From Paenibacillaceae bacterium (lineage in GTDB: Bacteria; Bacillota; Bacilli; Paenibacillales; Paenibacillaceae): a stretch of DNA of 64,000 nt. Shown piece by piece: positions 34,404-43,730 of the stretch. Where the stretch lies: assembly GCA_004134985.1 (NCBI GenBank), contig REGQ01000005.1, positions 186,001 through 250,000 on the forward strand, read 5' to 3'. How positions within the stretch are numbered: position 1 is the first letter of the stretch; each line of letters starts with the position of its first letter. The notes below the pieces were generated by a model. It did not search any database and was not told where the DNA came from. It saw only the letters and a program-made list of their open reading frames with translations. The translations under genes were made by a program, and so were the position numbers.

Positions 34404-35261
34404 ATGAACAGAGTGCTCGTAACAGGCGCGGCAGGCAAGCTGGGTCGTTATGCAATGAAAGAACTGGCAGAACACGGTTATTCGATTGTTGCAACAGACA
34501 ATCGTCCTTACGGAGAAGGTAGAAGATACGGTCATTTTGTCCAAGCTGATTTAGGCCAACTGGGCGAAGTGTATGGATTGGTCGCGGGAGTGGATGCAAT
34601 TCTCCATCTTGCCGCAGTGCCGAACCCGATCAATTACACGCCGGAGCGCATATTCAGCAATAATATCATGTCTACTTATCATGTGATGGAGGCAGCGTCA
34701 AAACTTGGCATTAACAAAGTCGTCGCGGGGTCCAGCGAATCTGCCTTCGGGTTCTGCTGGGCGAAGACGCCGTTTGCTCCCGATTATTTTCCGGTTGACG
34801 AGCAGCATCCGCTTCTTCCCCAAGAAAGTTATGGACTGTCCAAAGTCGTAGGCGAATTGATTGGCGATATGTTCAACCGAAGGGAAGGCATGGATGTATT
34901 GTCGCTTCGCTATTCCATGATTGTTGCGCCCGAGGAGTACAGGCACTTTATTAACAGGTTTAATGAAACGGCCAACCATCACCGGATAATGTGGAGCTAT
35001 ATCGATATCAGGGATGCGGCTGAAGCAAGCCGCTTGGCTCTTGAGGCGAGTGATACAGGATCGGTGCAGTTGAATGTTACTGCAGATGATGTGCTTAGCT
35101 CCACGCCCACGGAAGAATTGCTAAGGCGGCATTACCCGCAAGTAACGGATATTAGGGAACAGTTCGTCGGAACTCAGGCGCTTGTATCTAACCGGGCAGC
35201 ACGTCAACTGCTGAACTGGGAGCCGCGATATTCGTGGAAAAGCGCGGTAGAGACCCACTGA
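34404..35261 (+). CDS. NAD(P)-dependent SDR, epimerase/dehydratase family (possible uronate dehydrogenase)
   Basis: A 285-residue extended short-chain dehydrogenase/reductase, with start at ATG 34404 behind AAGGAGG. The N-terminal nucleotide motif is G-A-A-G-K-L-G (about residues 7-13). The catalytic Ser lies in AGSSESAFG and Tyr/Lys in Y-G-L-S-K. Length and the region around NNIMSTYHVMEAA are compatible with uronate dehydrogenases, which would make an aldarate for the neighbouring dehydratase. A sugar epimerase or dehydrogenase of other specificity is the alternative. Last gene of the operon, with a terminator 94 bases later. Confidence 0.82.
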   Translation: MNRVLVTGAAGKLGRYAMKELAEHGYSIVATDNRPYGEGRRYGHFVQADLGQLGEVYGLVAGVDAILHLAAVPNPINYTPERIFSNNIMSTYHVMEAASKLGINKVVAGSSESAFGFCWAKTPFAPDYFPVDEQHPLLPQESYGLSKVVGELIGDMFNRREGMDVLSLRYSMIVAPEEYRHFINRFNETANHHRIMWSYIDIRDAAEASRLALEASDTGSVQLNVTADDVLSSTPTEELLRRHYPQVTDIREQFVGTQALVSNRAARQLLNWEPRYSWKSAVETH

Positions 35262-35354
35262 ACTTAGCGAGACCGGCAGCTGCAAATGTCAACTGCAAAG
35301 CAGCATGCAGACCGTTGGCATGCCCTGGCCTATACAAAGTGCATATCATGCAAC

Positions 35355-35394
35355 AAAGCTCTTGAGGAGACCACTCCTTGAGAGCTTTTTTTTG
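35355..35394 (+). terminator. Rho-independent terminator of the acid-sugar operon
   Basis: AAAGCTCTTGAGGAG (35355-35369) pairs with CTCCTTGAGAGCTTT (35374-35388) through two G-U wobbles, followed by a long T run. Confidence 0.92.
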
Positions 35395-35511
35395 TTGAGG
35401 AGAGCGGCTGATGCCACTTGTGCGGAGCTCCTGTCCGCGCAATGGCTTTTGTATATTATCGCCACTTGAGGGTGAGAATACCGTTATGGAAATTTGAGGG
35501 GGGAAACGACT

Positions 35512-36837
35512 TTGGATATCAATTATGCAGAGGAGATAGACAATCTCAGGACCAATGACGATTTCCTGGAGAAGCGCGAGCAATGGCTCGGTCATACCGT
35601 TGTCATAATGGGGTTTCATACGATATGCAACGTGGAGCAGACCGCTGCGAAGCTGCAGCAGCATGTTGCCGAGGCAGCTGCTTCATCCGGGAATTTGAGC
35701 GATCTGCTCCGCCTGATCGGTTCTGTTGCCCATTCGAATGCAGCGGCTGCGGTTTCGGCGATTCAGGATGGCAAACTTGTCGTTTATGTCGTCTCTCGAA
35801 TGCAATATTACGTGGTTGAACCTGTGCCTTGCTTGCTTGAGCGTCCCGTCGATACACCCTCTAACGAAAATGTGCTGCAAGGCTCGCAAAATGCATTTAA
35901 TGAAGATATCGATACGAATATTGGCTTGGTGCGCAAACAATACCATTCGCCTAACTTGCGGGTCAAATCGTTTATTGCTGGCACTCACAGTCAGAAAAAG
36001 CTGGCGGTGCTGTATGATCAGCAGCATGTAGATCCCGAACTGCTGAAAAAAGCGATTGATCAAATTGAATCAAAGCTGGATATGGAAATCAATAATGTGC
36101 AAAATGTATCCAAAATGCTGGGGCTGTCCCCTTGGCAGGCGATTTCCAAGTTTAATACGACCGAGCTGGCACAGGAAGGCGTAGCCTCGCTGACGGACGG
36201 AAGATTGATCTTATTCGTGGATCGCATCCCCGTTGCACTTGTTTTCCCCAATCTGCTCTGGGATATGTTTGTTATGGGCAATGATCGCAATTATCCGCAG
36301 CTGCTAATGGTCGCTATTCGTACCGTCCGCATCCTCGGGCTCATCTTAACGGTTCTTGTTCCGGGTTTTTATGTGGCGCTTGTCGCCGTCAATCCCGAAG
36401 TGCTCAGAATAGAGCTGGCGCTGACTGTCGCTCATAGCCGGGAAGCGGTGCCCTACCCCGCAATTACGGAAGTCATTTTAATGCTCGTAATATTGGAGCT
36501 TATTATGGAGGCAAGCGTAAGACTGCCCAAAGCCATCGGACCGACTATTACTGTAGTAGGCGGCATCATTTTAGGTCAAGCGGTCGTAACAGCCAAGCTG
36601 GTCAGCAATTTGTTAATTATTATTTTGGCGGCAACCACAATTGCAAATTCGACGGTAGTCGGCTTTCAGAACTCACTCTCGATTCGTCTTTTTAAATATT
36701 TGCTGGTTGCGCTTGCCGCTATTTATGGTGTGCTCGGAATTTTAGTCGGGCTTGTGTTTCTATGCGCCTACCTGGCCAGTCTTAATACATTGGATGTTTC
36801 CTACATTAAATTCAGTTTGAAAAGGAGGGAGACATAG
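35512..36837 (+). CDS. Spore germination receptor subunit A (GerA/GerAA family)
   Basis: Membrane subunit of a nutrient germinant receptor in the spore inner membrane. 441 residues from TTG 35512, eight bases after GAGGGGGG (an upstream in-frame TTG at 35494 overlaps that site). A soluble N-terminal half (to about 260) carries segments typical of the family (VASLTDGRLILFVDRIP, then LLWDMFV). Four to five membrane segments follow, with the REAVPYPAITEVILM loop. It heads a three-gene gerA-type operon. The germinant cannot be inferred. Confidence 0.93.
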   Translation: MDINYAEEIDNLRTNDDFLEKREQWLGHTVVIMGFHTICNVEQTAAKLQQHVAEAAASSGNLSDLLRLIGSVAHSNAAAAVSAIQDGKLVVYVVSRMQYYVVEPVPCLLERPVDTPSNENVLQGSQNAFNEDIDTNIGLVRKQYHSPNLRVKSFIAGTHSQKKLAVLYDQQHVDPELLKKAIDQIESKLDMEINNVQNVSKMLGLSPWQAISKFNTTELAQEGVASLTDGRLILFVDRIPVALVFPNLLWDMFVMGNDRNYPQLLMVAIRTVRILGLILTVLVPGFYVALVAVNPEVLRIELALTVAHSREAVPYPAITEVILMLVILELIMEASVRLPKAIGPTITVVGGIILGQAVVTAKLVSNLLIIILAATTIANSTVVGFQNSLSIRLFKYLLVALAAIYGVLGILVGLVFLCAYLASLNTLDVSYIKFSLKRRET

Positions 36838-36838
36838 C

Positions 36839-37924
36839 ATGGACAAAAGTATGGGAGTGGTGCTGATTTATTTTTTAATGCAGCTTGGCATCATTTTTTT
36901 TGTGTACCCGGAATTCATTATGGAAAGCACCTCGGAAGCACATTGGCTCCCCATTCTATTCGGTGTCATTGTTAATCTGTGTGTGATGTCGATATATTTG
37001 AAGGGACTCTCCTACTTTCCCAACATGGATATTATTGCAATATACAGCAGCTTCGGCAAAGTGATGGCGGCAATACTGCTTCTGCCGATTTTCATTTATC
37101 TGATGCTTGTTACTGTCATAACGATCAATGAGTTTGCCGACATTATTTCCATTGTGTTTCTTACGAGTACACCGCTCTGGAGCATTATCGGATTGCTGCT
37201 GATTACCGCTGCGTTTATTGGAGCATCCGGAATCGCAACCATTTTTCGAACGGCGATTTTGCTGGCGATATTGTTTTTGCCATTGATGTTTTTCATTATT
37301 TGCCTGTCGCTGCAAAATATTGATTTGCACTATTTTTTTCCGTTGTGGGACTCGGATTTCTCGCAGCTTAACGGCTCCGCGCTCATTAGAAGTCTATTTC
37401 CAATTACGAGTACCTTTCTTATTTTTGGATTCATCATCCCCCATTACCCCTTTAAAATGAAGAAAGTGATGCTTTCCATAATGGCAATCATTCCGTTTTT
37501 TTTTCTGGCTGTTTATATCCCGGTGCTCACATTCGGACACGGCACTGTAACTACCTTGCGCTATCCGTTTGTCATGGTGATCAGCAGCGTTTATGTCAGT
37601 TGGCTCATGTTTGACAGAGTGACGGTGTTCCTTGTGCTTAGTCTGATCGCCTTTGCTATCTTGTTCATGGCTGTTATCATATGGCAGATGATTTCAATCG
37701 TAAATCACTTTCTACCGAAAATCAGAAAGCATTACATTGCATTAGCATTCGTCGTCATATTTTTTAGCATATGTCTGCAGAGTACAAGCGTCAGTACAAT
37801 TAATGAGCTGTTTCTAAAAAACAATCTGCTGAGGCTCTATATTTTGTTCTTTGTCCCTTTATCCATCTATCTCATAGGACTTTATTTCCGAAGGAGGGGT
37901 GGTTATGAAAACAAAGCCGTTTAG
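36839..37924 (+). CDS. Spore germination receptor subunit B (GerAB family transporter-like)
   Basis: A 361-residue integral membrane protein with about ten helices, a member of the endospore branch of the APC superfamily. It is thought to bind the germinant. It begins one base after the GerAA stop and overlaps the GerAC start by 20 bases. Ends in a short basic tail. Confidence 0.93.
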   Translation: MDKSMGVVLIYFLMQLGIIFFVYPEFIMESTSEAHWLPILFGVIVNLCVMSIYLKGLSYFPNMDIIAIYSSFGKVMAAILLLPIFIYLMLVTVITINEFADIISIVFLTSTPLWSIIGLLLITAAFIGASGIATIFRTAILLAILFLPLMFFIICLSLQNIDLHYFFPLWDSDFSQLNGSALIRSLFPITSTFLIFGFIIPHYPFKMKKVMLSIMAIIPFFFLAVYIPVLTFGHGTVTTLRYPFVMVISSVYVSWLMFDRVTVFLVLSLIAFAILFMAVIIWQMISIVNHFLPKIRKHYIALAFVVIFFSICLQSTSVSTINELFLKNNLLRLYILFFVPLSIYLIGLYFRRRGGYENKAV

Positions 37925-38987
37925 CAAACGATGCGTCCTGGCAGCGTCCATGGTCATGCTGCTGCTGCTCAGTGGATGTTGGGACAATAAAGATATTAAT
38001 CATCGACTGCTGCCGGTTATTATTGCAATCTCCAAGTCAGGCGAAAACTATAAAGTCTACTTGAAAATATCCCAGTCGGGTAAATCAAGCCAAAAATATA
38101 AAATTATTTCGGAGACGGGGAAGTCAATTGCCCATGCGCTGGACAAAATTAGCGTGAACACGGAGGATCACGTCGATCTGTTTCATATTAAAATGATTGT
38201 GTTTGACAGGCACTATGCAGAGCTGGGAATGGGGGATACCGTTGCCGATTTTATGCGGGTCAAAGAGATTTCTCCCAAGACATTGGTCATTATTTGCAAT
38301 GAGGATTTGATGCAGTTCTTTAATAGTGTGTCCGAAGGCGTGGGTTCGGAAAATTCCGAGCTCTACGATTTTTTCGAGAAAAATGCGGGGTTGAATCCGC
38401 AGCTTGCTCTAACAAGGTTATGGCAGGTGTATCGAAGCACTCACTCTTTTACTCGGGATGTTGCTATTCCTATCGTCAAATCCAGTTCAACTACCTCCCT
38501 GGACTACGAAGGATCAGCCGTCATTCGGAAGGGCAAAATGGTTGGAAGATTATCCCCCGAGGAAACACTGCTTTTTAATGCTTTTCATGGGGAAAGTACA
38601 CAAGGCAAAGTGGAAGTAATGAATGAAGCCAGTGTCTTGATTCAGAGCAACACAATCCACAATAAAGCACGGTGGATCAATGACACCCCCTACTTGTCCA
38701 CCAAGCTTAAATTAAAAGTTGTTTTAATGGAAATGAAGGGGGAACAGGATATCACCAAGCTGGAGAAAGAGCTGAATGAACAGCTTGAAAGCCGGTTTAA
38801 AAAGATGATTGAGAAGCTTCAAGCAAATCATACGGATTTGTTGGGTATGGGTCAATATTTCCGAACGAAAATGCCCCGGTCAAGATTAAGTGAATGGCGG
38901 ACAAGAGATTTTCCGCGGCTGCAGTTTGACGTTCGGGTAGATACAGAAATTGAGAACTCCGGCTTTTTGAAAATGCCGGGTGACTGA
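37905..38987 (+). CDS. Spore germination receptor subunit C (GerAC family lipoprotein)
   Basis: A 360-residue lipoprotein with lipobox L-S-G-C25 followed by WDNKDI, the usual GerAC start of the mature protein. ATG 37905 lies seven bases after AAGGAGG; an in-frame GTG at 37899 is too close. Third subunit of the receptor. Faces convergently the PRPP synthetase gene; a hairpin lies between them. Confidence 0.93.
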   Translation: MKTKPFSKRCVLAASMVMLLLLSGCWDNKDINHRLLPVIIAISKSGENYKVYLKISQSGKSSQKYKIISETGKSIAHALDKISVNTEDHVDLFHIKMIVFDRHYAELGMGDTVADFMRVKEISPKTLVIICNEDLMQFFNSVSEGVGSENSELYDFFEKNAGLNPQLALTRLWQVYRSTHSFTRDVAIPIVKSSSTTSLDYEGSAVIRKGKMVGRLSPEETLLFNAFHGESTQGKVEVMNEASVLIQSNTIHNKARWINDTPYLSTKLKLKVVLMEMKGEQDITKLEKELNEQLESRFKKMIEKLQANHTDLLGMGQYFRTKMPRSRLSEWRTRDFPRLQFDVRVDTEIENSGFLKMPGD

Positions 38988-39007
38988 GGCATCCAATTGT
39001 CCAATAA

Positions 39008-39044
39008 ACAAGCGCCTTCCCATTTAACAGGGAGAGGCGCTTGT
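39008..39044. terminator. Bidirectional terminator-like hairpin between convergent genes
   Basis: ACAAGCGCCTTCCC pairs with GGGAGAGGCGCTTGT across a short loop. T-tracts are weak on both sides (TTGTTG on plus, TTTATTGG on minus). It lies between the germination operon and the minus-strand prs-like gene. Confidence 0.7.
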
Positions 39045-39070
39045 TGTGCTCAGAAGACAGGATGCCGCTT

Positions 39071-40015
39071 CTAAACAGTATGCGAGGTTAGCAGCGTATC
39101 GATCGAGCCGCCTTCGGTAATGATTTGGATGGCGGTTGCCAGTCTCGGCGCCATTGGAATCATCACAAACTTGTTGGAATGGCCTTCCGGGAGCGCAATC
39201 GTATCGGTAATAACAACTTCTTCAATATTAGGGTTGTTCAGCTTGTCCAATGCGGGCCCTGAGAACAAGCCATGTGTTGCACAGACAAAGGCGTTATGGG
39301 CGCCGTTCTTTTTGAGCGCTTCAACGACATTGACAATTGTGCTGCCGGTATCGATCAAATCTTCAATAATGATCGGGGTCGCGTCTTGGACATCCCCGAT
39401 AATATGGGTAATCTCCGATACGTTATGAGCTGGCCGGTTTTTGATCATGATCGCAAACGGGCAATCGAGATTGTTCGCCAGCTTCTCTGCCGTGCTGGCA
39501 CGTCCGGCATCAGGAGAAACAACGACCGGATTGCGAATGTTTTTGCTTCGCAAGTAATCGGTAATCAGATCGAGGGCGGTCAGATGGTCAACAGGAATTT
39601 CATAGAAACCTTGAATCGGGTCCGCATGCAGATCGACCGTAATCAGGCGGTTCGCACCGACAGAAGTGAGAATATCGGCAACCATTTTGGCGGAGATTGG
39701 CTCGCGCGGCGCGGATTTCCGTTCTTGCCTTGCATAGCCGTAATAAGGCATGACCAGATTGATGGTGCGGGCAGAAGCGCGCTTGGCGGCATCAATCATA
39801 ATTAATAGTTCAACCAGATGTTCATTAACCGGGTGGGATAGCGATTGTACAATATACACATCACATGTCCGAATCGGTTCTCCGTAGGAGACATGAATTT
39901 CTCCGCTGCCGAGGCGGGAGATATCGATTTTTCCGAGCGGCACGCCAAGCCCGGCACATATTTTCTCCGCAAGCGGCCTGTTTGAAGTTCCTGAGAAAAT
40001 TTTGACCTTGTCCAT
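39071..40015 (-). CDS. Ribose-phosphate pyrophosphokinase paralogue (divergent Prs)
   Basis: PRPP synthetase family, 314 residues, starting at ATG 40015 behind CAGGAGGG. The usual length is about 315. Landmarks are NRPLAEKI, YYGYARQERKSAPREPISAK, DLHADPIQGF and the PRPP loop EDLIDTGST. The flexible loop K-N-R keeps the Lys and Arg of catalysis. However, the normally strict SPDHGGVTRAR motif is SPDAGRASTAE here, and the gene is not at the usual gcaD-prs-spoVC locus, so this is probably a second copy with altered regulation or role. Confidence 0.85.
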   Translation of the reverse strand: MDKVKIFSGTSNRPLAEKICAGLGVPLGKIDISRLGSGEIHVSYGEPIRTCDVYIVQSLSHPVNEHLVELLIMIDAAKRASARTINLVMPYYGYARQERKSAPREPISAKMVADILTSVGANRLITVDLHADPIQGFYEIPVDHLTALDLITDYLRSKNIRNPVVVSPDAGRASTAEKLANNLDCPFAIMIKNRPAHNVSEITHIIGDVQDATPIIIEDLIDTGSTIVNVVEALKKNGAHNAFVCATHGLFSGPALDKLNNPNIEEVVITDTIALPEGHSNKFVMIPMAPRLATAIQIITEGGSIDTLLTSHTV

Positions 40016-40250
40016 AAAGCCCTCCTGAATATCATGTTTTGCTTGGTAAGCACAGTCGTTCAAAATCAAAATTTACTCATCAGATTCGAGCGCTGTTTTC
40101 TGACTACAGCCGTAAATTTTATCATCGAAATTAATTCTACCATTATAACATAAAAATTTCATTCAAACAGCGGAAGGGATTGGTGACGAATTTGGAAGGG
40201 AATGTGACGAGTAAGGCGGAAGTCCGCTTCTGAATGAGATGGAATTTCAT

Positions 40251-40279
40251 TTGACACTTTGTACCATGAACGGGACAAT
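40251..40279 (+). promoter_or_regulatory. Promoter of the HemD-like gene
   Basis: A perfect -35 TTGACA (40251-40256) lies 17 bases before GACAAT (40274-40279; four of six match). Transcription would begin near 40286, which excludes the ATG at 40285 as translation start and supports ATG 40315. Confidence 0.6.
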
Positions 40280-40314
40280 AAAGGATGAGTTGGCTATACG
40301 AAAGGGGCGCCCTA

Positions 40315-41139
40315 ATGGCAGGAGCTTTGGAAGGGAAATCGATTGTTATAACGGGATCACGCAAACTAACGGAATTGAGCACCATTATTGAAAAACAGGG
40401 CGGTACAGCGCTTGTTCGCTCTCAGCAAGGGACCATGCTGCCGGAGGAGGAGACGCTGGGGCGCGATTTGCAGCAACTGGTGGACAACCGGCCGAACTGG
40501 TTCCTGTTTACGACGGGAACAGGACTTGAACAGATGCTTCAGCAAGCGGAACGGATGGGGATTCGAGAACAGCTGATCGACGCTATTTCTAATGCAAAGG
40601 TGGCAGCAAGAGGCTATAAAACATTTGCACTGCTCAAGAAAATCCAAATTTCTCCGATTGCCGTTGATGATGACGGTACGACAGCCGGACTGATCCGCGC
40701 GCTTCAGGATTATGATTATGCCGGCCAGTCCATTGTCGTGCAGCAGCATGGAGAAGCGATGCCGGGCCTTGTGCAATTTCTTGAAGGGAAGGGAGCCACA
40801 ACGAGCACGATTCTTCCCTACAGACATATTCCTCCGGAAGCAGATGTGTCGGAGACGCTTTACCAGGAAATTATTGCGGGCCGCGTGGACGCCGTTTGTT
40901 TTACGACCGCTGTCCAAGTACGGTATTTCTTCGAATATGCGACCAGGAAAGGCGGTTGCGAGCAGATCGTTCGAAGCTTCGAAGATCGTGTGGCTGCAAC
41001 TGCAGTCGGCAGAGTGACTGCGGAGGCGCTGCGGGAAGCAGGCGTCAAGCGAGTCATTATGCCGGAGATCGAGCGCATGGGAGCGATGATTATCGAACTG
41101 GCGCAATTTTACCAGACGGTGCGAAATGAGGCGCTATAA
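40315..41139 (+). CDS. Uroporphyrinogen-III synthase family protein (HemD-like)
   Basis: A 274-residue two-lobed HemD-family protein; HemD closes hydroxymethylbilane into uroporphyrinogen III for haem, sirohaem and cobalamin. AAAGGGG lies seven bases before ATG 40315. Seen are IVITGSRKLTEL at the start, FTTGTGLEQM, QQHGEAMPGL and FTTAVQVRYFFEYA, with a conserved ATAVGRVTAEALREAG near the end. No other haem genes adjoin; an Rrf2 regulator follows. It is a standalone paralogue of uncertain activity. Confidence 0.8.
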   Translation: MAGALEGKSIVITGSRKLTELSTIIEKQGGTALVRSQQGTMLPEEETLGRDLQQLVDNRPNWFLFTTGTGLEQMLQQAERMGIREQLIDAISNAKVAARGYKTFALLKKIQISPIAVDDDGTTAGLIRALQDYDYAGQSIVVQQHGEAMPGLVQFLEGKGATTSTILPYRHIPPEADVSETLYQEIIAGRVDAVCFTTAVQVRYFFEYATRKGGCEQIVRSFEDRVAATAVGRVTAEALREAGVKRVIMPEIERMGAMIIELAQFYQTVRNEAL

Positions 41140-41225
41140 TATAGCATCAGCATTGGCATAGGCACGGGCATAGGATGGGCACAGGCATAGTTTGGAATAA
41201 AGACCAGCATACTAATAGCGGCAGC

Positions 41226-41255
41226 TTGACTTGCCGAGCAATTAAAGGCTAATAT
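41226..41255 (+). promoter_or_regulatory. Possible promoter of the Rrf2 gene
   Basis: TTGACT (41226-41231) and TAATAT (41250-41255) are 18 bases apart. A small palindrome TAAAGTCTTTA follows and could be an autoregulatory site. Confidence 0.4.
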
Positions 41256-41286
41256 CGATAAATAAAGTCTTTAATTGAGGTGAAAC

Positions 41287-41694
41287 ATGAAATATTCCAA
41301 AGCGACCAACTATGCGCTTCATACGATGATGTTTCTGGCGACTGCACCGGACAAGCAGATCGGCGTGCAGCAGCTTGCGGACAAGCAAGGCGTATCTCCA
41401 ACCTATCTTTCCAAAATTTTGACCAAGCTAGTCAAGTCGGGATTAATCGAGTCATCTTCCGGGGCAAACGGGGGATATCGGATGAAGCGTTCCAACGAAG
41501 ATGTTTCCTTTCTGGATGTTATTCATGCGATCGAAGGCACCGCTTCGCTGTTTAACTGCTCGCTTCATGGCAACCAGTCATCGGAATGCCTGATTCAGAA
41601 GGAGATGGTGGAAGCGGAACGGAAGATGGAAGAGCATTTAAGAAATCAGAAGATCCAGGCATTCGCTGCAAGTCATGCTGCTCACATCAAGTGA
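41287..41694 (+). CDS. Rrf2 family transcriptional regulator
   Basis: A 135-residue Rrf2 protein with a winged helix (residues 1-80, including VSPTYLSKILTKLVKSGLI and ANGGYRM). Iron-sulfur Rrf2 regulators usually carry three clustered Cys in the following loop; here only C91 and C101 are present, so cluster binding is doubtful or needs another ligand. GAGGTGAAAC precedes the ATG. Target genes unknown; the adjacent HemD-like gene is a candidate. Confidence 0.9.
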   Translation: MKYSKATNYALHTMMFLATAPDKQIGVQQLADKQGVSPTYLSKILTKLVKSGLIESSSGANGGYRMKRSNEDVSFLDVIHAIEGTASLFNCSLHGNQSSECLIQKEMVEAERKMEEHLRNQKIQAFAASHAAHIK

Positions 41695-41826
41695 AGCTGC
41701 TTAACGGCCTTTTTGGGCTCATTAACCACTATTATTATAATCAATCGGATGAATTTGAAATTGCAGCAATGCCTTCCTGAGCTTAAGATCAATGAGAATT
41801 GACTAGGGCTAAAGGGGGGCATTGCT

Positions 41827-43605
41827 GTGTTTACAGAAGAAAGAGAAACACTGCTGGAACAGATGCAACATGTACTCGTTGATTATCTCGAAACGGTACA
41901 TACCTGGATGAATCCATCGACAGGAGCCATTGAAGACCGCCGGGATACCGTTTATAGCGAAAATTATACAGCGGGCGCGGCTGCGGTTTTATTCGCAAGC
42001 GCTTACAGTTATACCGAACAGAAAAAACAACTGAATACGGCATTGCAATTGCTGCGCCGTGTGCAAGTCAGGTTGAAGGATCGCAACGCTGCGCCGTTTA
42101 CCCGGATGTTTATTTACCATTATGGCATGATGGCGCTGCTGATGCTGCCGGAAACGATTCGTGACGAATACAAGGAAGAATTCAGGGAGGACTTTCTGAA
42201 TGGAGAGCCACAGGATTGTGGAACCATCAATTTGAATTGTGCAGCATTGCAGCTCGGCAATGAGCTGTTTCTCGAGCGGCTTGGCTACCGTAAGGCGAAT
42301 GTCGCATTGATGGCGCAACTGATCGCATTGATTGAAGCGCGTGAACATGACGGTTTCTTGAATGATGCCTTTGATTTTGAGGATCAGGTTGCGTTCAGTG
42401 AACAGGATGGCATGCCGATCTCATATTCCGCTTTTATTATGTTTATCCTGACGGGCATTCTAAGCTCGGTTACACCATGGCCAGCCGACCATCAAGTTAT
42501 TCGCGGGAAGGTGGAGGCTTTGATTGAGAAGGGGCAGCAATGGCTGGGGCATGCAACCTCCTTCGACGGCACCTATGCCATGATGGAGCGCAGCAGGCAC
42601 CAAAAGTTTACGTGGGGTTCTTTTATTGCCTATCAGGCCTACGCAGGCATGGGCGACCAGGGATTGTTTGCCAAGGCATTCGAGTCCTGGCTTGCGTACA
42701 AGAAAGAAGACGGTACTTACAGCATTACGCCTAATTACTTGCCGCATGAGCTGCGGGCTGGTTATGAGTGGTATACACTGGTGAATTGCTACGGCATCCT
42801 TGGTATGACGGGAATTGCGGTCGCTGAACGGATTATTCGGCTTAAGCAGCAGATGGCCGGCACGAACGAGCGATCCCCGCTGCCTGTCCGGAATCAGTAT
42901 ATGGATCTGCGCAGCGGCTACGCCTTCATTCGCAGCGGCGACGATTTCTTTGCCTGCAATCTGCGCATGCACCGGGGCCAATACAGTCCGGCGCTATCCG
43001 GCTTTCACTACCGATTAAATGGCAACAAGCCCCCATTGGCCGAGCCAAGGCTTAATGTGAAGCGGCTGGCGGCCGCTCATCTGCACCAAGGATATGATCT
43101 GGGGGTATGGGAGGGATTTCTGCTGCGTGATGCAGATGGAAATCAATTCTTTCCCAATATGACGACTAACCCCGAAGTGAAGTGGATCGACAACGGGATG
43201 GAGATGACCGTGCAGAGCGAGAGTGTTGCATGCACCAAGTCAATTCAGCTCGTCGACTCGGGGATTGAATGGCGCTATGAGCTGAGGGTGCTGCGAGATA
43301 TCGTCTCTTGTGAACATATTCTTCCGCTCTTGCTGACCGATGGCCGCCATCATACGGCAATTCAAAGGAGGACAGCGCATGGCTGGGAGCTTAGCAGCGC
43401 TGGACGTCAATATGAAATCATATGCAGCGCCTGCGACAACAGCATTCGTACGCCGGAAGATGTATATTCGAATGAAAACAATCTCTCGCTAGAGCGTTCC
43501 CTTCATTCGGTTTCCGGTGTTTCGGCAAGTTTGTCCCTGTTGGTATCCGGGCCGCTGCGAGCGGGAGATGAACTGGCCTGGAGCACGAAGCTGGTCGAAT
43601 TGTAA
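41827..43605 (+). CDS. Large protein of unknown function, helical toroid plus beta-sandwich look
   Basis: No family firmly recognised. The 592-residue cytoplasmic-looking protein (no signal peptide) has an alpha-helical, Trp/Tyr-rich N-terminal two thirds (to about 370) and a beta-rich C-terminal third. That layout recalls heparinase II/III-type or other (alpha/alpha)-toroid polysaccharide lyases and hydrolases. GTG 41827 is preceded by AAAGGGGGG. It lies directly upstream of an AraC-type sensor-regulator that carries its own promoter. A role in breaking down an imported glycan fragment is inference. Confidence 0.5.
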   Translation: MFTEERETLLEQMQHVLVDYLETVHTWMNPSTGAIEDRRDTVYSENYTAGAAAVLFASAYSYTEQKKQLNTALQLLRRVQVRLKDRNAAPFTRMFIYHYGMMALLMLPETIRDEYKEEFREDFLNGEPQDCGTINLNCAALQLGNELFLERLGYRKANVALMAQLIALIEAREHDGFLNDAFDFEDQVAFSEQDGMPISYSAFIMFILTGILSSVTPWPADHQVIRGKVEALIEKGQQWLGHATSFDGTYAMMERSRHQKFTWGSFIAYQAYAGMGDQGLFAKAFESWLAYKKEDGTYSITPNYLPHELRAGYEWYTLVNCYGILGMTGIAVAERIIRLKQQMAGTNERSPLPVRNQYMDLRSGYAFIRSGDDFFACNLRMHRGQYSPALSGFHYRLNGNKPPLAEPRLNVKRLAAAHLHQGYDLGVWEGFLLRDADGNQFFPNMTTNPEVKWIDNGMEMTVQSESVACTKSIQLVDSGIEWRYELRVLRDIVSCEHILPLLLTDGRHHTAIQRRTAHGWELSSAGRQYEIICSACDNSIRTPEDVYSNENNLSLERSLHSVSGVSASLSLLVSGPLRAGDELAWSTKLVEL

Positions 43606-43651
43606 TTCAAGCGACTGCTTCTGCGGCATCGGTGTAGAACATCTCTTCGCC

Positions 43652-43680
43652 TTGTATGCTTCCGATGATGCGCCTATAAT
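43652..43680 (+). promoter_or_regulatory. Promoter of the AraC-type regulator gene
   Basis: TTGTAT (43652-43657) and a perfect TATAAT (43675-43680) with 17-base spacing. Transcription would start near 43687, ahead of GGGAGAAGGG and the ATG at 43731. Confidence 0.65.
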
Positions 43681-43730
43681 CAAGAGACTCACAAAAGGGC
43701 TCTCTTAATGAGGGAGAAGGGAAGATCTCG

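Noticed and set aside
35400-35511. A forespore (sigma-G) promoter before the germination operon
   Set aside because: Expected biologically, but I could not find a convincing -35/-10 pair; GTATATTA alone is not enough.
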